DNA of 64,000 nucleotides from JANPJV01 sp031425695 (GTDB lineage: Bacteria > Pseudomonadota > Gammaproteobacteria > Xanthomonadales > SZUA-5). Of the stretch, positions 8,853 to 18,431 are shown piece after piece. The notes below the pieces were generated by a model, which was given only the letters and a program-made list of their open reading frames with translations, was not told the DNA's origin and ran no database searches. A program made the position numbers and the translations under genes. The first letter of the stretch is position 1; every line of letters starts with the position of its first letter. Where the stretch lies: positions 1 to 64,000 of the forward strand of contig JANPJV010000300.1 in assembly GCA_031425695.1 (NCBI GenBank). The letters are read 5' to 3'.

Positions 8853-10061
8853 GTGCCATCAAGCCTCACATGGCTCGATCACGACAGCGAGGCCCGCGAG
8901 CGGAGCCATCGGCTGCTAGAGTTGTTTACGGAAAACGAAACCCGTGACGAACTGGGTATCGGTGCAATCCGTGATGCGATCGCAGACCAGCTGTTTCCTG
9001 GGACCTCGGTAATTCAAACTCGGTTGCGGTACATGCTGCTGGTCCCGTGGGTGTTCCTCGAAATGGAGGAACGACTGGAACAGGCTACAAAGTTCTCGAC
9101 TGTCGCCCGTCGCTCGGAACTCGACTTGGGCCAGACGCTGGCCAATGCAAACGAGAAAGGCGTTTTTGGCCGTTCCGCGGGGGAGCAACTCAAGCGCCTT
9201 CCAAGTTCGGTGTACTGGGCTGGCCTGGGAAGTTGGGGACTGCGCGTCTTCAGAGGGACCCAGCAGGAATACTATCGCCAGGTTGATGCGATCTACGTTT
9301 CCCGCGGTCGACTCCGAAAAAAGGACGATGGCGACTGGCTGGATCCGCATCGCGGAATCACCTGGCATCCGACATTGAAGGAATTGAAGCCCGCGGACTT
9401 TCCCGAATCCGCCGATTTGCAGATGCGCGCGGATGAGTCGCAGTTCATCCGCGAGCAGTGGAAGAAACTGCATCCAGAATCGTTGTTGGCGTGGCTGGCT
9501 TTCGACCATCCCTCGCTCTCCCCGCAGTTACACGCCGAGGCGCCGTGGCTGCATCCGCGCGTGGCCCAATTCCCCGACGCAATGCGTACGTTGGTGGGGC
9601 ACGGTCGCAATTTTTCTAACCTCGTTGCTGGTGCGGCGCAGCTCTACAACTTGCATCTGTCGGAAGTCGATGGTCGCAGCGAGCGCATCGAGTCCTACCG
9701 TGAGCTGGTGCAGGAATGGGGCCGGAACTATGCCGCCAGCGGATTGGCGAGATGGGACCTCCCTGCATTCTGGGGAAGCGTTGTTGATCAGGGGCATTCG
9801 ATATCGCTTCGGACGCAACGCTTCGTTGGTGACTGGCTGGCGATCGTGCGTGACGCCAAAGGGGACATACTGGATTCCGCTACTGCCCGGGCGCTGATCG
9901 CGCGTCGGGAGCAGGACATGAAGCAGGGGCGTTCCCGGTTTACCAATGCCGCCGCGCGCAAGCAATGGAGTGGCGCGTCCGGACTCGCGGCCCTCACCTA
10001 CCGGTGGGGCATCACCTCAACATTCCTCGACGATCTCGCGTCCGGGCTGGCGTCGCGATGA
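8853..10061 (+). CDS. DUF6361 family protein, first gene of a helicase trio
   Basis: 402 residues from a GTG start with GGAG at 8841-8844. The N-terminus (SSLTWLDHDSEARERSHRLL, then DELGIGAIRDAIADQLFPG and RLRYMLLVPW) is what I recall for DUF6361. The protein is rich in Trp and Arg, with no recognisable catalytic motif, signal peptide or membrane segment. It shares an ATGA overlap with the downstream PLD-like gene, so translation is coupled. Its function is unknown. By position it could be a DNA-recognition or scaffolding subunit for the nuclease-fold protein and the helicase that follow. Confidence 0.65.
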   Translation: MPSSLTWLDHDSEARERSHRLLELFTENETRDELGIGAIRDAIADQLFPGTSVIQTRLRYMLLVPWVFLEMEERLEQATKFSTVARRSELDLGQTLANANEKGVFGRSAGEQLKRLPSSVYWAGLGSWGLRVFRGTQQEYYRQVDAIYVSRGRLRKKDDGDWLDPHRGITWHPTLKELKPADFPESADLQMRADESQFIREQWKKLHPESLLAWLAFDHPSLSPQLHAEAPWLHPRVAQFPDAMRTLVGHGRNFSNLVAGAAQLYNLHLSEVDGRSERIESYRELVQEWGRNYAASGLARWDLPAFWGSVVDQGHSISLRTQRFVGDWLAIVRDAKGDILDSATARALIARREQDMKQGRSRFTNAAARKQWSGASGLAALTYRWGITSTFLDDLASGLASR

Positions 10062-11854
10062 TCCCGCCGAAAGAGCGGAGTACGCTGACGGAAGCCATGG
10101 TGCCTCCAGCCGGCTATGCGTTCGACGCCGGCTTGGCCACAACATATTCGCTGGACATGGGAAGTCTGATCTCGCTACCAATGCAACTCGCGTGGCTGGC
10201 GACTAGCGACGATGTAGACGCGCAGCGCGATCCTATCCGACTGCTAGAGGGACTGCGGCGAAACGCGTCGCGTCTCAGTGTTTTTGTCGACCTCGGCCGC
10301 CTGCATGTTCCTCGGATGCCGCATGCGCTGTTGAGCCTGATGGAGGAAATGATTCACGAGGTAGAGGCCCCACACGGGGGCGTGTTTCATCCGAAAGTAT
10401 GGGTGCTGCGGTTTCTTCCTGAAGATCCGCGCAGGGACCGCTACCTCCGCGTGCTAATTCTGTCGCGAAACCTGACAGACGAGCGCTCCTGGGACCTGAG
10501 TCTATGCCTGGAAGGCAGGCCGAAAGGCGGCATCCGCGCAGCGAATCGGGAACTCGCGGACTTCGTTCGATCGCTCCCGAGACTGTCTGGGAAGTCGCTT
10601 TCGGACCTTCGGCGTCGGGACATCGACGCGCTGGCGGATGACGTTCAGCGCTGCGAATGGGAACTCCCTGGGCAGTTTGAGGAGGTTGCGTTCCACGTTC
10701 TGGGCATGGCGAAGAAGCCGAAAGCCTTTGAATATCCGGCGTCTCTTGACGCTGTGGTGATCACTCCGTTCGCTAGCGATGCGGCCATTGAATCGGTCGT
10801 CAGCGGATGCAAGAAGCCGATAGCTCTGGTCTCGCGCACTGAGGAGCTGGCCTTGCTGCGGGAGAAAACACTCGCCAAGTTTGGACGGGTCGAGGTCCTA
10901 AGCGAGCAAGCTGATGCGGGCTCCGAAGAGGAAATCGGTCCGGACGCCTGTCGGGGACTGCATGCGAAAGTGACGGTGCTCCGCTGCGGTTGGAAAACGC
11001 ACCTATTTTTAGGTTCGGCGAACTGCACTGACGCAGCACTGGTGTCCGGCAGAAATGTCGAAGTCATGGCGGAATTGTTGGGCCGAACCAGTCGCGTCGG
11101 AGCACCGGGTGACTGGATTTCGGAAAAGGGACTGGGATTGGTACTGGTACCGTACGTCGCGATGGACCCGACGCAACTCCTCGAAGAGCGCGCCCGCGAG
11201 GATCTCCTCGAGCGATGTCGCCGCGTCGTGATTCGCGCGGGACTCTCCTTGGATTGCGTCCGAGAGGGCGGCGAATACCGGCTGTTTCTCAGGGGTACCG
11301 ATGCACTGAAGCATATTGGGGCGGATGTGTGGGCGTGGCCGCTAACCGTCCCTGCGGATCGTCAAGTCAAGCTGCCGGCGATAGGCGACGAATGCGATCT
11401 GGGGCGCTTCGCGCCACAGGACGTCACATCATTAACGGGTTTTAGGATTCGCTTGGAGGGATGCGAGTTGTTGTTCGGAGCGCAGCTGAGACTAGACAAT
11501 CCCCCACCGGATCGCGAAGCCGCAGTGTTGGCGTTGATCCTTCGCAATCGGGCGGGATTTCTGCGTTACGTCGCGCTGTTGCTCGGGGATGACGAAGACC
11601 ACTCACCGCCTACTGGGCCCGGGTCCGGCGCCGACTGGTTCGGAACGGGAAGTGCCGCCAGTGACGAACCGCCACTGTTCGAAATGCTCGTCAGGGCATT
11701 CTCTCGCGACCCCAATAGGCTACGTTACCTCGAGACTGTAGTCGCGAGGCTGCAACAGGCAGAAGCTGACTCTGACCAGCGGCTCGTGCCGGCTGATTTC
11801 CTCGCGTTGTGGAAAGTATTCGTTGCTGCGCGCGCGCTCGAGGCGGTCGGATGA
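10058..11854 (+). CDS. Phospholipase D-fold (HxK) nuclease-like protein
   Basis: 598 residues from the ATG overlapping the upstream stop; the frame extends upstream, but the overlap marks the start. There are two HxK half-sites: GGVFHPKVWVLRF near residue 110, followed by LILSRNLTD, and GLHAKVTVLRC near residue 300, followed by LFLGSANCTDAAL. The paired HxK and GSxN/SRN blocks are typical of the PLD superfamily, which includes nucleases. In both copies the Asp of HxKx4D is Arg. Some PLD nucleases do not keep that Asp, so loss of activity cannot be assumed. The C-terminus overlaps the helicase start, giving a coupled three-gene unit. Confidence 0.78.
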   Translation: MIPPKERSTLTEAMVPPAGYAFDAGLATTYSLDMGSLISLPMQLAWLATSDDVDAQRDPIRLLEGLRRNASRLSVFVDLGRLHVPRMPHALLSLMEEMIHEVEAPHGGVFHPKVWVLRFLPEDPRRDRYLRVLILSRNLTDERSWDLSLCLEGRPKGGIRAANRELADFVRSLPRLSGKSLSDLRRRDIDALADDVQRCEWELPGQFEEVAFHVLGMAKKPKAFEYPASLDAVVITPFASDAAIESVVSGCKKPIALVSRTEELALLREKTLAKFGRVEVLSEQADAGSEEEIGPDACRGLHAKVTVLRCGWKTHLFLGSANCTDAALVSGRNVEVMAELLGRTSRVGAPGDWISEKGLGLVLVPYVAMDPTQLLEERAREDLLERCRRVVIRAGLSLDCVREGGEYRLFLRGTDALKHIGADVWAWPLTVPADRQVKLPAIGDECDLGRFAPQDVTSLTGFRIRLEGCELLFGAQLRLDNPPPDREAAVLALILRNRAGFLRYVALLLGDDEDHSPPTGPGSGADWFGTGSAASDEPPLFEMLVRAFSRDPNRLRYLETVVARLQQAEADSDQRLVPADFLALWKVFVAARALEAVG

Positions 11855-14800
11855 TGACCCGCTTTGATGCTGGCCCCGTACTGGCAAGGCTGAAGGATTT
11901 CCAGCTGCGCACTGTCGATTATGCGTTCCAGCGGCTCTTCCTGGATGCTGAGCCTAGCCGCCGTTTCCTAGTCGCCGACGAGGTCGGCCTTGGGAAAACG
12001 CTGGTTGCGCGAGGCGTGATCGCGAAGGCCGTTGAGTACCTTCAGAACGACGGTCGACGGATCGACATCATTTATATCTGTTCGAATGCCGACATCGCAG
12101 CTCAGAACGTTGCGCGGCTGAACGTGACCGGGCAGAGCGCCTTCGCTAAAGCGACGCGGCTTACCCTGCTGCCCCTCGAGGTCCACAACCTTAAAGCACG
12201 GAAAATCAACTTCATCAGCTTCACGCCTGGAACGACCTTCGACCACGGAAGGCGAACAGGGCAGAAGCTGGAGCGGATCCTGATTTACCAGATGCTGGAG
12301 AGCCGGTTAGGGATCCCGAAGAAGGGGCTTGCGCGTGTTCTGAAAGCGAACGCGAGGACGCGGTGGTTCGAAGAGATCGCAGTGCCCCGCGACTACGACA
12401 AGTCCATCGCAGATGCCTTCCGCTCGTCCCTGGAGAACACAGGACTACTGGCGCGGCTGCGCGCCTTGGCCGAGCCCATGAGCGATTACCGGCGTACGTT
12501 TACGGTCGAAGCGCAGCGACAAGCATTGGCGTTGATTGGCGACCTGCGGCGCACTTTGGCGAGATGCTGTCTGGATTCGCTGGAACCCGACTTGGTGATC
12601 CTTGATGAATTTCAGCGATTCCGAGACCTGCTCGCGCCACCGGATAGCAGCCCGTCGGCGGAGCTTGCGCACGCGTTGTTCAACTACTCCGACGAACTGC
12701 GCGTGTTACTGCTCTCGGCGACGCCCTACAAGATGTACGCGGCGCAGCACGAGGACGAGAACCACTACAGCGACTTCATAGCGACGGCGAGATTTCTGCT
12801 CGGCGACGCGGCATCAGTCGATGCCTTGGAAGCGGACCTCGGCGAGTTTAGAACGTCGCTACTAACCGTTGAGGCTGCACCATCGCTCGACGTGCCGGAT
12901 GCGTCCAAGGCCCGGATAGAGCGGCGGCTGAAACGCGTCATGTGTCGCACCGAACGCGTGGGCTCGACGTTGGAACTCGACGCAATGGTCCGCGAATGCC
13001 GGATCCACGTGCCGGTCGACGCCGAAGATATCCGCGATTTTCGGTGCATCGACCAGCTGAGCATGGCCGTTGAGCTACCTGACCCGATCGAGTACTGGAG
13101 GTCTAGCCCGTACCTGCTGAACTTCATGAAGAACTACGAGCTGAAGAGACGCCTCGCAGATCGCAAGAATTCGAACGCAGTCGTCGACATCCTACGAAAA
13201 CATCCCTACCGATTACTCGACCGTGAAGCGATCAATGCGTATCGAATCTTGGACCCTGCGAACGGTCGTCTGCGGACGCTCATTGCAGACATCGACGACA
13301 GAGCGTCCTGGCGGCTGTTATGGGTACCGCCATCGATGCCGTACTGGCCGGGAGAGGGTGCGTACCAGAGGGCCGACGGTTTCACCAAAACACTCGTGTT
13401 CTCGAGCTGGAACGTTGTTCCCGATGCAATTGCCGGACTGCTTTCGTACCACGTCGAAGCCCGCTCTCTGTCGGGGCGCGAGCGAGACCACCGCTACGAG
13501 AACCTGACCAAGCAGCTTCGGTCGCGGCTGCACTATTCGCCGAAAGGTGACGGCACCTTTCCCGGCATGAATGCTCTCGCGCTGGCGTATCCCAGCCAGA
13601 CGCTGGCCGACTTGGTCGATCCGCTCTCGCTCTTCGTCGAAGGCCGTGGGCAGCTGCCATTGACTGAGGTTCGTCGACATGTGGTGGGCTTGATTGCGTC
13701 GATGCTGCCTGCGATGCCACAAGGCACTGTGTCAGACAACGCGTTGCCCGATCGACGTTGGTACTGGTTCACGCTCATCCTGCTTGATCGCCAGCGCCAC
13801 CCGGAGATGCGGGAGTGGTGCCAAAAGCATTGGCCGTCTGCACGACGGGGCGACGAAGGTGACGTGCCAGGCGGCTTCGGGCTGCACATTGATCACTGGC
13901 TATCGGTTTGGGATGGAGCCGATCTGGGTCTCGGCCGGATTCCGGAGGACCTGCTGGAAGTGTTGGCGAATATTGCACTTGCCGGCCCGGCCGTATGTGC
14001 CTTCCGTTCACTGCGACGCGTCGCTGACGCGCCGAACGCAACGCGCAGTGGCGCAGTCCATGTCTCAGAAGGTCTTCGGAGCCAATTCAATGCGCCCGAG
14101 GCCATCGCGATTGTCGAGCAGGCGGATGACGAAGACGCTTACTGGAAGCGCGTCTTGCATTACGGCTGTGACGGGAATCTGCAGGCGATGCTGGACGAGT
14201 ACGTTCACCTGCAGTTCGAAGCAGAATCAAGCGGGTCGGATTCTGCGGCCGATGCAATCGGCCGGGTAGCGGAGAGTCTCTTCTCGGCAATGTCGATCCG
14301 CGCCAGTCAGTTGCGTCCCGACTATCCGACCGTCGGCAATGCTGGGGTCGAGTTCGATCCTGAACCGCTTACCCTTCGGTGCAGATACGCAGTCCGCTAT
14401 GGCCAGGCAGAGGACGAGGAAGGTGCGATCGCCCGGAAAGAAGTCGTGCGCGCCGCCTTCAACTCACCGTTCCGCCCGTTCGTGCTCGCCTCCACATCGG
14501 TTGGACAGGAGGGCCTCGACTTCCATTCCTGGTGTCATTCGATCGTTCATTGGAACCTGCCGGGCAATCCCGTCGACCTCGAGCAACGGGAGGGTCGCGT
14601 CCATCGCTACAAAGGCCATGCTGTTCGCAGAAACGTGGCCAAGGCAGGCCGGATGTCGGTCTCCGTGTGCGGCGACCCGTGGGAGACCATGTTCGACGCT
14701 GTGCGGTTGTCCCGGACCGAAGGATCGGATCTCGTCCCATTTTGGATCTACGAGATTCCGGGCGGCGCGAAGGTCGAGCGTCGCGTTTTCACTATGCCCC

Positions 14801-14976
14801 TGAGTAAGGATGAAACTCGACTGCGGCGGTTGAAGTCGAGCCTCGCCTTGTACCGGATGGTGTTTGGGCAACCGCGCCAAGACGACCTTCTCGACCACCT
14901 GCAGCGTCAATTCGACGACGAAGTCGCAGTGGGGCTGGTCGCGCGCTGGCAAATCGACCTGAGGCCAGTTTATTGA
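11851..14976 (+). CDS. SF2 (SNF2/DEAD-like) helicase, third gene of the trio
   Basis: About 1041 residues from ATG 11851 (ATG 11854 is equally possible); the start overlaps the PLD gene stop. Visible motifs: an N-terminal LKDFQLRTVDYAFQRLF block, Walker A VADEVGLGKTLVARG near residue 43, a DEFQ Walker B (VILDEFQRF) near 250, motif III LLLSATPYKM near 286, then a long insert and the C-terminal lobe with TSVGQEGLDFHSW and motif VI EQREGRVHRYKGHA near residues 880-925. It is predicted to be an ATP-driven DNA translocase or helicase working with the DUF6361 and PLD-fold proteins. It resembles SNF2 helicases of systems such as DISARM, but the partner genes differ. Confidence 0.85.
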   Translation: MMTRFDAGPVLARLKDFQLRTVDYAFQRLFLDAEPSRRFLVADEVGLGKTLVARGVIAKAVEYLQNDGRRIDIIYICSNADIAAQNVARLNVTGQSAFAKATRLTLLPLEVHNLKARKINFISFTPGTTFDHGRRTGQKLERILIYQMLESRLGIPKKGLARVLKANARTRWFEEIAVPRDYDKSIADAFRSSLENTGLLARLRALAEPMSDYRRTFTVEAQRQALALIGDLRRTLARCCLDSLEPDLVILDEFQRFRDLLAPPDSSPSAELAHALFNYSDELRVLLLSATPYKMYAAQHEDENHYSDFIATARFLLGDAASVDALEADLGEFRTSLLTVEAAPSLDVPDASKARIERRLKRVMCRTERVGSTLELDAMVRECRIHVPVDAEDIRDFRCIDQLSMAVELPDPIEYWRSSPYLLNFMKNYELKRRLADRKNSNAVVDILRKHPYRLLDREAINAYRILDPANGRLRTLIADIDDRASWRLLWVPPSMPYWPGEGAYQRADGFTKTLVFSSWNVVPDAIAGLLSYHVEARSLSGRERDHRYENLTKQLRSRLHYSPKGDGTFPGMNALALAYPSQTLADLVDPLSLFVEGRGQLPLTEVRRHVVGLIASMLPAMPQGTVSDNALPDRRWYWFTLILLDRQRHPEMREWCQKHWPSARRGDEGDVPGGFGLHIDHWLSVWDGADLGLGRIPEDLLEVLANIALAGPAVCAFRSLRRVADAPNATRSGAVHVSEGLRSQFNAPEAIAIVEQADDEDAYWKRVLHYGCDGNLQAMLDEYVHLQFEAESSGSDSAADAIGRVAESLFSAMSIRASQLRPDYPTVGNAGVEFDPEPLTLRCRYAVRYGQAEDEEGAIARKEVVRAAFNSPFRPFVLASTSVGQEGLDFHSWCHSIVHWNLPGNPVDLEQREGRVHRYKGHAVRRNVAKAGRMSVSVCGDPWETMFDAVRLSRTEGSDLVPFWIYEIPGGAKVERRVFTMPLSKDETRLRRLKSSLALYRMVFGQPRQDDLLDHLQRQFDDEVAVGLVARWQIDLRPVY

Positions 14977-15133
14977 CCCGATCCGCAATCAGATGGTGCC
15001 GAAATATTTGTTGGGCACGCAGGTGCGGCTCTTCTGGCACTAAGTGCTGCTGAAAACGAGCTGGCGGTTGTCGACGCGAGGAGCCATGCTCGCGCATTGA
15101 GCGATAGCTAACCGAATAAACCGGAGACGCCCT

Positions 15134-17002
15134 ATGAGCACGAATTTGCGTGGCGGCAATGACGCACCCATCAAGCATTCCGACGATGACCACCTGGGCT
15201 TTAAAGTTTATGTCGACGCGTTGTGCCGCTTTATCCTGAGCTGTGAGACGCCAATGACCGTGGCCATCCAAGGTGACTGGGGATCCGGAAAGACCAGTCT
15301 CATGAATCTTATTCGCGCCACCTTGAGCCCAGACAATGGGGACGGACGGGTGCGCTGTGCTTGGATCAACACATGGCAGTTTTCGCAATTCGATCTGGGC
15401 GCCGAACTCCCTTTCAGCGTGATCGCGCTGTTTTCGCGACAACTAGCAGGTGATCAGCCAGCGGCCGCGATCCTCCGTAGCGTTCGCGAACTCGCTATGC
15501 GAGCCGGCAAAGGCGCAGCGCTAATGGCGACAGCTTTCGTGGCAGGGAAAGACTCTGCAGAAGCGCTCGCCAACTATTCCACCGGTTCCGGCGTGGATGC
15601 GACCGAGCGCATTGGTGAGATGCGCGGCAACTTGCAAAAGCTCATTGATGATGCGCGCGCCAAGCAAAACGTCGAGCGCTTCGTCGTGTTTGTCGACGAC
15701 ATCGACCGCCTCGTTCCCGAACGTGCAGTTGAACTGCTCGAGGCTATGAAAGTCTTCCTCGATATTGAGGGCTGTGTGTTCGTTCTTGCTTGCGACTATC
15801 AAGTGGTATCTAGCGGTCTGCGTGCGAAGTTCGCACACAATAATTCAGACCTGAAGGGCAAGCACTTTTTCGACAAGATCATTCAGTTGCCATTCTCGAT
15901 GCCGTCGGCCCAGCTTGATATCTCGAATTATCTACAGCAGCGCTTGAAGGCATGCGGCATTGAACTACTCTCAGATGACCGGGGTGAACTCTCAAGGTAC
16001 GAAGGTCTATTGGCGGCTTCCGTGGGTTTCAATCCCCGCAGCCTGAAGCGCCTAGCCAACTGCCTCCACATCTTGCGACTGGTTGCCCAGGAACGTGGCG
16101 TTCTGACAGGAACCGAAGAACAAGGCGACCGAGGAGAGCGGGAACGAGCCCTATTTGCAGCGCTGTGTCTCCAGACGGCGTTCGAGCCGATGTACCTCGC
16201 GCTTATCGACATCGCTTCGGCTGGACTGGAACCTGTGATGAAGGCTATCAACCAGCTCTCAGCTGCCAGTGCGGGTCCCACAGACTCGACTCCAAATGCA
16301 AAGGGTTCCACCACCGATGTGCGGCTAGTTCGAGCTCTGACGGAGTGTGAATCCGAGCGACATGGCGCAACCGCGGCGCTCTCAGCGTTCGCCGGTGCAT
16401 TGCAGCGCGCGCTGCAAATCAAAAGCGGAAAATCGCTAGAGCTGGAGAGCCACGAAGTAGCGATGTTTGTCAGCATGCTTCGGTTCTCGTCAATTACAGC
16501 CACATCGGGAGCCGTGCAAGAGGTTCGCTCCAGAATCGACTTCACAGTTGCCGGGAATGTGCTCCGCCCTCTGCAAACGGCGTTGCGTGGCGTGACTAAT
16601 CAGACCAGCGTTGCTGAGGAACAAGGATTTCGAGTGGCACCCATCATCGCAGGACTTGGCTTTCAGCCCTGGTTCGGCTTCGATAAGCGCGGAGCGCTAA
16701 TCATCAGTCTCGACATCAAGTCAGACTCGGAAGCGTTGAAGGAAAAGGCTCGTGTAAACGCGAGAACATGGGCGCACGCATTTTTTTCCAAAGTGCCAAA
16801 TTTAGCGAACAGAGTTCAGACGAAGAAGGCTAACGCGACATACGGCGCAGTTCTGATTCAGCTCGAACCCGACGGATTTGCCTGCCTACCTGAAGCAGAG
16901 TTGCATTCTAAGGTCTCCGAACATGCAAACACTGTTTATATCCCGCTGGTCAAATTTTTGATCAAGTGCCAGACTGAGTTTCGGTCAAAGGGCAAACAGT
17001 AA
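15134..17002 (+). CDS. KAP-family P-loop NTPase
   Basis: 622 residues, ATG with GGAG at 15123-15126. The KAP features are clear: Walker A AIQGDWGSGKTSLMN near residue 50, a conserved WINTWQFSQFD block just after it, Walker B VVFVDDIDRLVP near 192, and FDKIIQLPFSMP and FNPRSLKRLAN blocks downstream. Between the Walker motifs is a small-residue stretch (GKGAALMATAFVAG) where KAP proteins often carry a membrane hairpin; here it is short and doubtful. KAP NTPases are often found in phage-defence loci as signalling or membrane-linked ATPases. It is followed after 61 bases by the putative nuclease gene, its probable partner. Confidence 0.85.
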   Translation: MSTNLRGGNDAPIKHSDDDHLGFKVYVDALCRFILSCETPMTVAIQGDWGSGKTSLMNLIRATLSPDNGDGRVRCAWINTWQFSQFDLGAELPFSVIALFSRQLAGDQPAAAILRSVRELAMRAGKGAALMATAFVAGKDSAEALANYSTGSGVDATERIGEMRGNLQKLIDDARAKQNVERFVVFVDDIDRLVPERAVELLEAMKVFLDIEGCVFVLACDYQVVSSGLRAKFAHNNSDLKGKHFFDKIIQLPFSMPSAQLDISNYLQQRLKACGIELLSDDRGELSRYEGLLAASVGFNPRSLKRLANCLHILRLVAQERGVLTGTEEQGDRGERERALFAALCLQTAFEPMYLALIDIASAGLEPVMKAINQLSAASAGPTDSTPNAKGSTTDVRLVRALTECESERHGATAALSAFAGALQRALQIKSGKSLELESHEVAMFVSMLRFSSITATSGAVQEVRSRIDFTVAGNVLRPLQTALRGVTNQTSVAEEQGFRVAPIIAGLGFQPWFGFDKRGALIISLDIKSDSEALKEKARVNARTWAHAFFSKVPNLANRVQTKKANATYGAVLIQLEPDGFACLPEAELHSKVSEHANTVYIPLVKFLIKCQTEFRSKGKQ

Positions 17003-17063
17003 ACGTCGAAGGTTCGCGCAGTGGGCCCTATCTGACGTTGGCACATTTTGAGTCGAGGCTACT

Positions 17064-18365
17064 ATGTCGAGGATTGGTGGGTACGTTATCCGCTTGTCGA
17101 AACCGAGAATTGAGGCCTTTGAGTACCGGCTTGATAAATCCAGATTTGCTGAGCCGGTGGATGAATTTCAGCACAGCAGAAGCGTTCCTCTAGTATGTAT
17201 ATTCGCTTCGTCCCACGGTCATATCACACACATAGGTTTGGGACACCGCGGCACCTCTGCGGGAACAGAGATGCGAAGGCTAAACATATCGGACATCCAC
17301 GAGCTCAACGAGCCATTGAAATTGGAGGGCTTCCTTGAGACAACTCCAAAGATGCACCAGAAGAGATTAGCCGAACGTTTCCGAGCCGGCGGGAAAGTCT
17401 CCGATAAAGCGTTTGATGTGCTTATCGAGGCCATGGTGGGAGCCAGACCTGAACTGCTGCCAAGATTGGCAAAATTTCGCACCGCTCGTCGCGCACGAAT
17501 CGCGGCATTGTCCGCGCGCGCAAAAACAATTCTTGCTGAAGAGAAGGAGGCAATCGGGACGGCGCTCGCAATGTCCGGGATTGATCGAAATGCAATCGGC
17601 GCGTGGGATTTTCAGGGGGACGACACTCCGACATCTTTTCTCGCGGGGCTTCCGGGCGCCCGACTCCGAGAAGACCAAATGATTATAAACGACCTCCAAA
17701 AATTTCCTGGCCTAAACCAAGTGGCAGCACATATCGCCTGTTCCGTAACGTTTGCTAGCGACAGCAGGACGCTCACAGTAGTCCTAGCAAACAGGCTTCC
17801 TCTTGAACAACTAACTGGCGTAGATCTTATTTACTACAATCAAACATTTCGCTGCTTTTTGATGGTGCAATATAAAGCCATGGAGGCGGATGACGAAGAG
17901 GCCGAGGCAGTATTTAGATTCCCAGAGAAACAGATGTCTGAAGAAATTTCTCGCATGAAGAGGCTTCTCAAAGCATTCGCTGGCGTTCAATCAACCAAGC
18001 ATGCCGACAGCTACAGGGTAAACGAAAACCCGTTTTTCCTAAAATTCTGTCCACGGCTCGTATTCGATCCGGATAATCAGTCACTGTGCAAAGGAATGTA
18101 TTTGCCGCTAGATTATTGGGTCGAGTTGAGTGCTCATCCTGCAATGGTCGGCCCTAAAGGTGGAATGCGGTTGAGCTACAGAAATGTTAGGAGGTACTTG
18201 GACAACACCAGCTTTTGCACCATTGCTGGTTCTGGCTGGATCGGCACGACCTTTGAGCAGTCGAGTCTATTGGAGAAACTTGTTCGAGAAACCCTTGAGT
18301 CGGGCCGGGCTGTGGTCCTGGCCTCGTTCAACAATAGTGATGTCAGACATCGCGTGGGGGACTAA
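17064..18365 (+). CDS. Uncharacterised protein with possible PD-(D/E/Q)xK nuclease core
   Basis: 433 residues, ATG with GAGG at 17055-17058. I do not recognise the family. Residues about 225-300 suggest a restriction-like fold: GVDLIYYNQTFRCFLMVQYKAM gives an Asp on one strand and Q-Y-K on the next, matching D...(E/Q)xK, followed by a charged helix with KQMSEEISRMKRLLKAF. The N-terminal third looks like an independent domain (GGYVIRLSKPRIEAFEY; CIFASSHGHITHIGLGHRG). Base composition is lower in GC than the BREX region: one sampled 60-base line has 31 G/C, against 44 in a pglW line. It ends at TAA 18363-18365, directly followed by open sequence in the same frame. Confidence 0.6.
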   Translation: MSRIGGYVIRLSKPRIEAFEYRLDKSRFAEPVDEFQHSRSVPLVCIFASSHGHITHIGLGHRGTSAGTEMRRLNISDIHELNEPLKLEGFLETTPKMHQKRLAERFRAGGKVSDKAFDVLIEAMVGARPELLPRLAKFRTARRARIAALSARAKTILAEEKEAIGTALAMSGIDRNAIGAWDFQGDDTPTSFLAGLPGARLREDQMIINDLQKFPGLNQVAAHIACSVTFASDSRTLTVVLANRLPLEQLTGVDLIYYNQTFRCFLMVQYKAMEADDEEAEAVFRFPEKQMSEEISRMKRLLKAFAGVQSTKHADSYRVNENPFFLKFCPRLVFDPDNQSLCKGMYLPLDYWVELSAHPAMVGPKGGMRLSYRNVRRYLDNTSFCTIAGSGWIGTTFEQSSLLEKLVRETLESGRAVVLASFNNSDVRHRVGD

Positions 18366-18431
18366 TGGATTGGTCAAATTGCTGTTGCATCTTGGCGCGA
18401 CATAGATCCCAAGCAATTTCTCTGGATTAAA

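Noticed and set aside
8853..14976. DISARM system
   Set aside because: A helicase and a PLD-fold protein are present, but DrmB (DUF1998) and the DISARM methyltransferase are absent from the unit.
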